This document shows, one piece after another, positions 61,431 through 64,000 of a stretch of 64,000 bases of DNA (the first letter of the stretch is position 1; each line of letters opens with the position of its first letter). Made by a program: the position numbers and the translations under genes. The notes under the pieces are model-generated. The model had not been told where the DNA came from and made no database searches. It saw only the letters and a program-made list of their open reading frames with translations. This DNA is from Theropithecus gelada (Eukaryota > Chordata > Mammalia > Primates > Cercopithecidae), in NCBI RefSeq assembly GCF_003255815.1, contig NC_037668.1, forward strand, positions 62,244,178 to 62,308,177, in the 5' to 3' direction.

Positions 61431-61929
61431 GCCCTTCAAAATAAGAACTGACTGTAGTTGCTTTTACGTTCTAGGGGAATAGGAAAATTCCTATCAGAGG
61501 AGATGGTTGTTTATTTAGGAAAATATAGTGCAGCGCTTCTTTGGGATGAAATGTGATGCTCTCCTAGGCATAATCTAGAAAGAGCAGTCATATGAAGGAG
61601 GGTCCAAACTGCATAGTAAGATGAAGAAAGGTTTCCAAAAACAAAAAGGAAAAAACGATAAATATTTCCATTCTTCTGGACAGCTCCGGTGGGAAGGTAT
61701 GCATTTCTTGAGGAAACAAAGGGACGTGAGGAGTATGTGGGAAGCTGCATAGGGAGGGTGGACCCAGCAAGAAGGCTTAGGGTCTAAAGAGGAAAGGTGT
61801 TTGGTGGGACATCTCTGGGGCAGTGTGGGCTGAGGAACCTGAAGAAACAGATGTCAACAATCCAGGTTTAAAATGTTTCCTGCTATTTTATGCTGTGCTA
61901 TTCTATGTGCTATTCCTGTGCTATTCTAT
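61431..61929. other. No recognised feature
   Basis: Nothing recognised. Small imperfect CTATTCTAT/GTGCTATTC repeats at 61893-61930. Confidence 0.35.
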
Positions 61930-61932
61930 CCT

Positions 61933-61973
61933 GTCTCTCTCTCTCTTTCACACACACACACACACACACACAG
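61933..61973 (+). repeat. (CT)n-(CA)n microsatellite
   Basis: About 6 CT units followed by 12 CA units. Confidence 0.95.
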
Positions 61974-62744
61974 TCCTGCCCCTCTCCCCACAGTACCCCA
62001 AACCTTCAGGCAAAGGCTAGCGATCGACATTGCTGTGGCAATGCTCAAGAGAAATAAAGGCAAAGAAACCTCGTCTTGCAGGGACAATGCGCAGAGGGAC
62101 AGCAGAGGAGTGGAGCTGGAAAGCAGATGACTCAGAAGTCGAGAAAGCAAATCAGAAGGGAAAGGTAAGCATAAGAACAAAAACCATCCCAGGAATTTGC
62201 TGAAACCTTGGGGAAGGCATTAAAACCACTGGGAAGGAGTGGGCTCAAGTCATTTACTTTAAATATTAAAGTAAAGGTTTACTGCTCAATGCGTGCTCAA
62301 ATGAATTGAAATTCTGATCACTTTGGGGACCTCTGAGACTGGCCTGCACACATTTCGGGGAGCGCTTTTCCACAATACACAGGAAAGAAGACAAATGTCA
62401 AAAATACTTGGCAGTCCCATGGTTGTAATAGAGGATATAAGAGGTTGGAGGTTTTTGAGAGCGCTGAGCACTGACAAGGTTTCCTTAGAGAGGCTGGGGA
62501 GAACAGCAGAGGAAACAAAATCTTTACATGCCAGAGCAAGAGGGAACCTTCGGGAACACCTGTTGCTCAGACGGCAAACTTCTACCTCAGTGCCAACACT
62601 GATCAACTGCTAGTGGCTGCTTGGAGCACTGCCTTAGGAAGAATTCTAAGGTTCTGTCCAGATTCAGCAAGAAAGAATTCAATGATCAATTAATAATGTC
62701 TGCCATGGGTGCAGGAACAGGAATGATAGCCTATGTACTATATA
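61974..62744. other. No recognised feature
   Basis: An AP-1-like ATGACTCAG occurs near 62128. The 106-codon minus-strand frame 62286-62606 has no recognised homology. Confidence 0.35.
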
Positions 62745-62865
62745 GTTGCCCTCTCTTATCTAGCCAAATTTCTCTTTATACAGATGGGAAAAAAAAAGGA
62801 AGCAACTTACCTAAGTCACATGGTTAGTGGCTACAGTCAAATCTAATATCAAATTCTGTGCTCCC
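62745..62865 (-). mobile_element. MIR fragment (inverted, weak)
   Basis: TTTATACAGATGGGAAAAAAAAAGG, CAACTTACCTAAGTCACATGGTTAGTGGC resembles the inverted MIR core. Confidence 0.6.
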
Positions 62866-63224
62866 TTACACAAAACACAAGGTGGGGAAGTAAGATGGTT
62901 AATGTCTTGGCTAGCTGTCTGGTGAAATTAAGCAAGGCACAAGGACGGACCATGCCAGATGAAGGCAGGAAGGAAAACTGTGTTAGGTTTACATCAGGAG
63001 CAGGTTTTGGCCAGAAAATCTCTTTGTTCGCTTTAAGAACACACAGCTTCCAGGTGCATCAGAGGTCCTGCAGGATGGGTTAACATACCAGCGTGACCAG
63101 GGCCCAAGCTCAAGGTGGGAACGATAGAACTTTTCATGATAGGAAAGGAAGAAGACATTGACCCAGGCAGTCCTGCCTAGTGTCTTCTTTTGTTGTTTCT
63201 CTGGCTAGCGTCTTTATATTCTTA
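62866..63224. other. No recognised feature
   Basis: Nothing recognised. Confidence 0.3.
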
Positions 63225-63660
63225 TGCATCCATTGAACAAATATTATTTAAGCATCTTAAGGTAAATTAGTGAACTAGGAGCTGGGGCTAGAGTTCTTGA
63301 GGCATTTGCAACAAAGAGAGGGAGGAGACAGGCATGAAACAGCTAATTATGCAATTAGTTGTATAATTATAAATGGAGATAAATGCCATGAAGGGGTACA
63401 GGGAGCTCCGACAGCCAACAACCCTGGGGATCTGATGTAATCTGGAGAAGGAGAGAAAGCGTTCCTGAGGAAGTGACATTTAAACTGAGACTCAAAGGAT
63501 TTAAACAGGAGGTAATGATGGATTGAGGGTAGAGGGAGGCAGGAAGGGAAGAAAGATAGGAAGACAGAGGACAGAGGAAAGAAGCTGTTAAAGCCTTATG
63601 GAGGAAAGAAACATGACATATTTGAGGAACTGAAAGACCAAAAGGCCAGAAGGGCTGGAA
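63225..63660 (-). mobile_element. L2 3' end (inverted)
   Basis: CATCCATTGAACAAATATTATTTAAGCATC, CAGGCATGAAACAGC, GCGTTCCTGAGGAAGTGACATTTAAACTGAG follow an inverted L2 terminus. Confidence 0.7.
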
Positions 63661-64000
63661 CACAAAAAAGGCATGTTTTTCAGGTTGTTGTCAGGGGCCA
63701 TGAAGTTAGAAACCAACAAGGGATAAATCCATGACAGTAACCCCACCCCTCCCCACACATGTAGCCTATGTGGAACCAAGGCATGAGTTTTTAGAAGGCA
63801 TTCCCTCTGGATTGACAGCCCACCTGAACAGCTGGGCAAATGGAGCCCCAACTTAGCCCGTCAGCCAGGCACATTTGTGCAGTGTATAGCCTGCACAGCT
63901 GTACATGTCAGTCCTGTCCTCACCTCCCTCATTCCAGCCCCCAGCAAGTAAGTTAGACCAGTACCCACAGAAATCAACTGGACATCCTGTTAAAATAAGA
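63661..64000. other. No recognised feature
   Basis: Nothing recognised up to the window end. Confidence 0.3.

Overview
This window reads as primate nuclear DNA with no recognisable protein-coding or RNA gene. It is dense in primate repeats: about 17 Alu copies, THE1/MST and MLT1 LTRs, L1 fragments, and many old L2, MIR and L3/CR1 remnants. The youngest element, an Alu at 31660-31963, carries sequence features I associate with Old World monkey AluY (AluYR-type) copies rather than human AluY. The best guess is therefore a cercopithecid monkey such as a macaque, baboon or vervet. The longest open frames (57872-58595, 44364-44942, 48191-48754, 48997-50085) all lie inside a purine microsatellite, Alu copies or an L1, and are not genes. 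The window is intergenic DNA or the interior of a long intron.

Layout. 1-9 kb: Alus, one L3/CR1 copy, a MER5A split by an Alu, an inverted L1 3' end, Tigger- and Charlie-type DNA transposon relics, an MST/THE1 LTR and an MLT1. 9-15 kb: a CAG-rich patch with a 20-bp direct repeat and a CTCF-like site, a CA/poly-G/GA microsatellite, then an ancient ERVL-type remnant on the minus strand (about 11.3-14.0 kb). 15-31 kb: mostly L2 and MIR, an LTR fragment split by later insertions, a local duplication of about 220 bp (near 23.2 and 24.1 kb), two MLT1 LTRs and a MER20. 31-45 kb: the young AluY, a long minus-strand L2 broken by later insertions (35.6-39.1 kb), and three THE1/MST solo LTRs. 45-64 kb: an MLT1 nested in a MIR, an L1 nested in an L2, L3 and MIR relics, a 427-nt uninterrupted purine tract at 58 kb, and more L2.

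Nothing here forms an operon or a multi-gene system. Possible biology is regulatory. Repeat-poor stretches (1.5-2.3, 16.7-19.2, 29.3-30.1, 39.5-41.5, 45.9-46.6 and 52.5-54.6 kb) hold AT-rich homeodomain-type motifs, an RFX-like X-box and a perfect 10-bp-arm hairpin, and are the best places to look for conserved noncoding elements. All repeat family names come from memory of consensus sequences; subfamily names are approximate and edges are usually good to about 10-20 bp.
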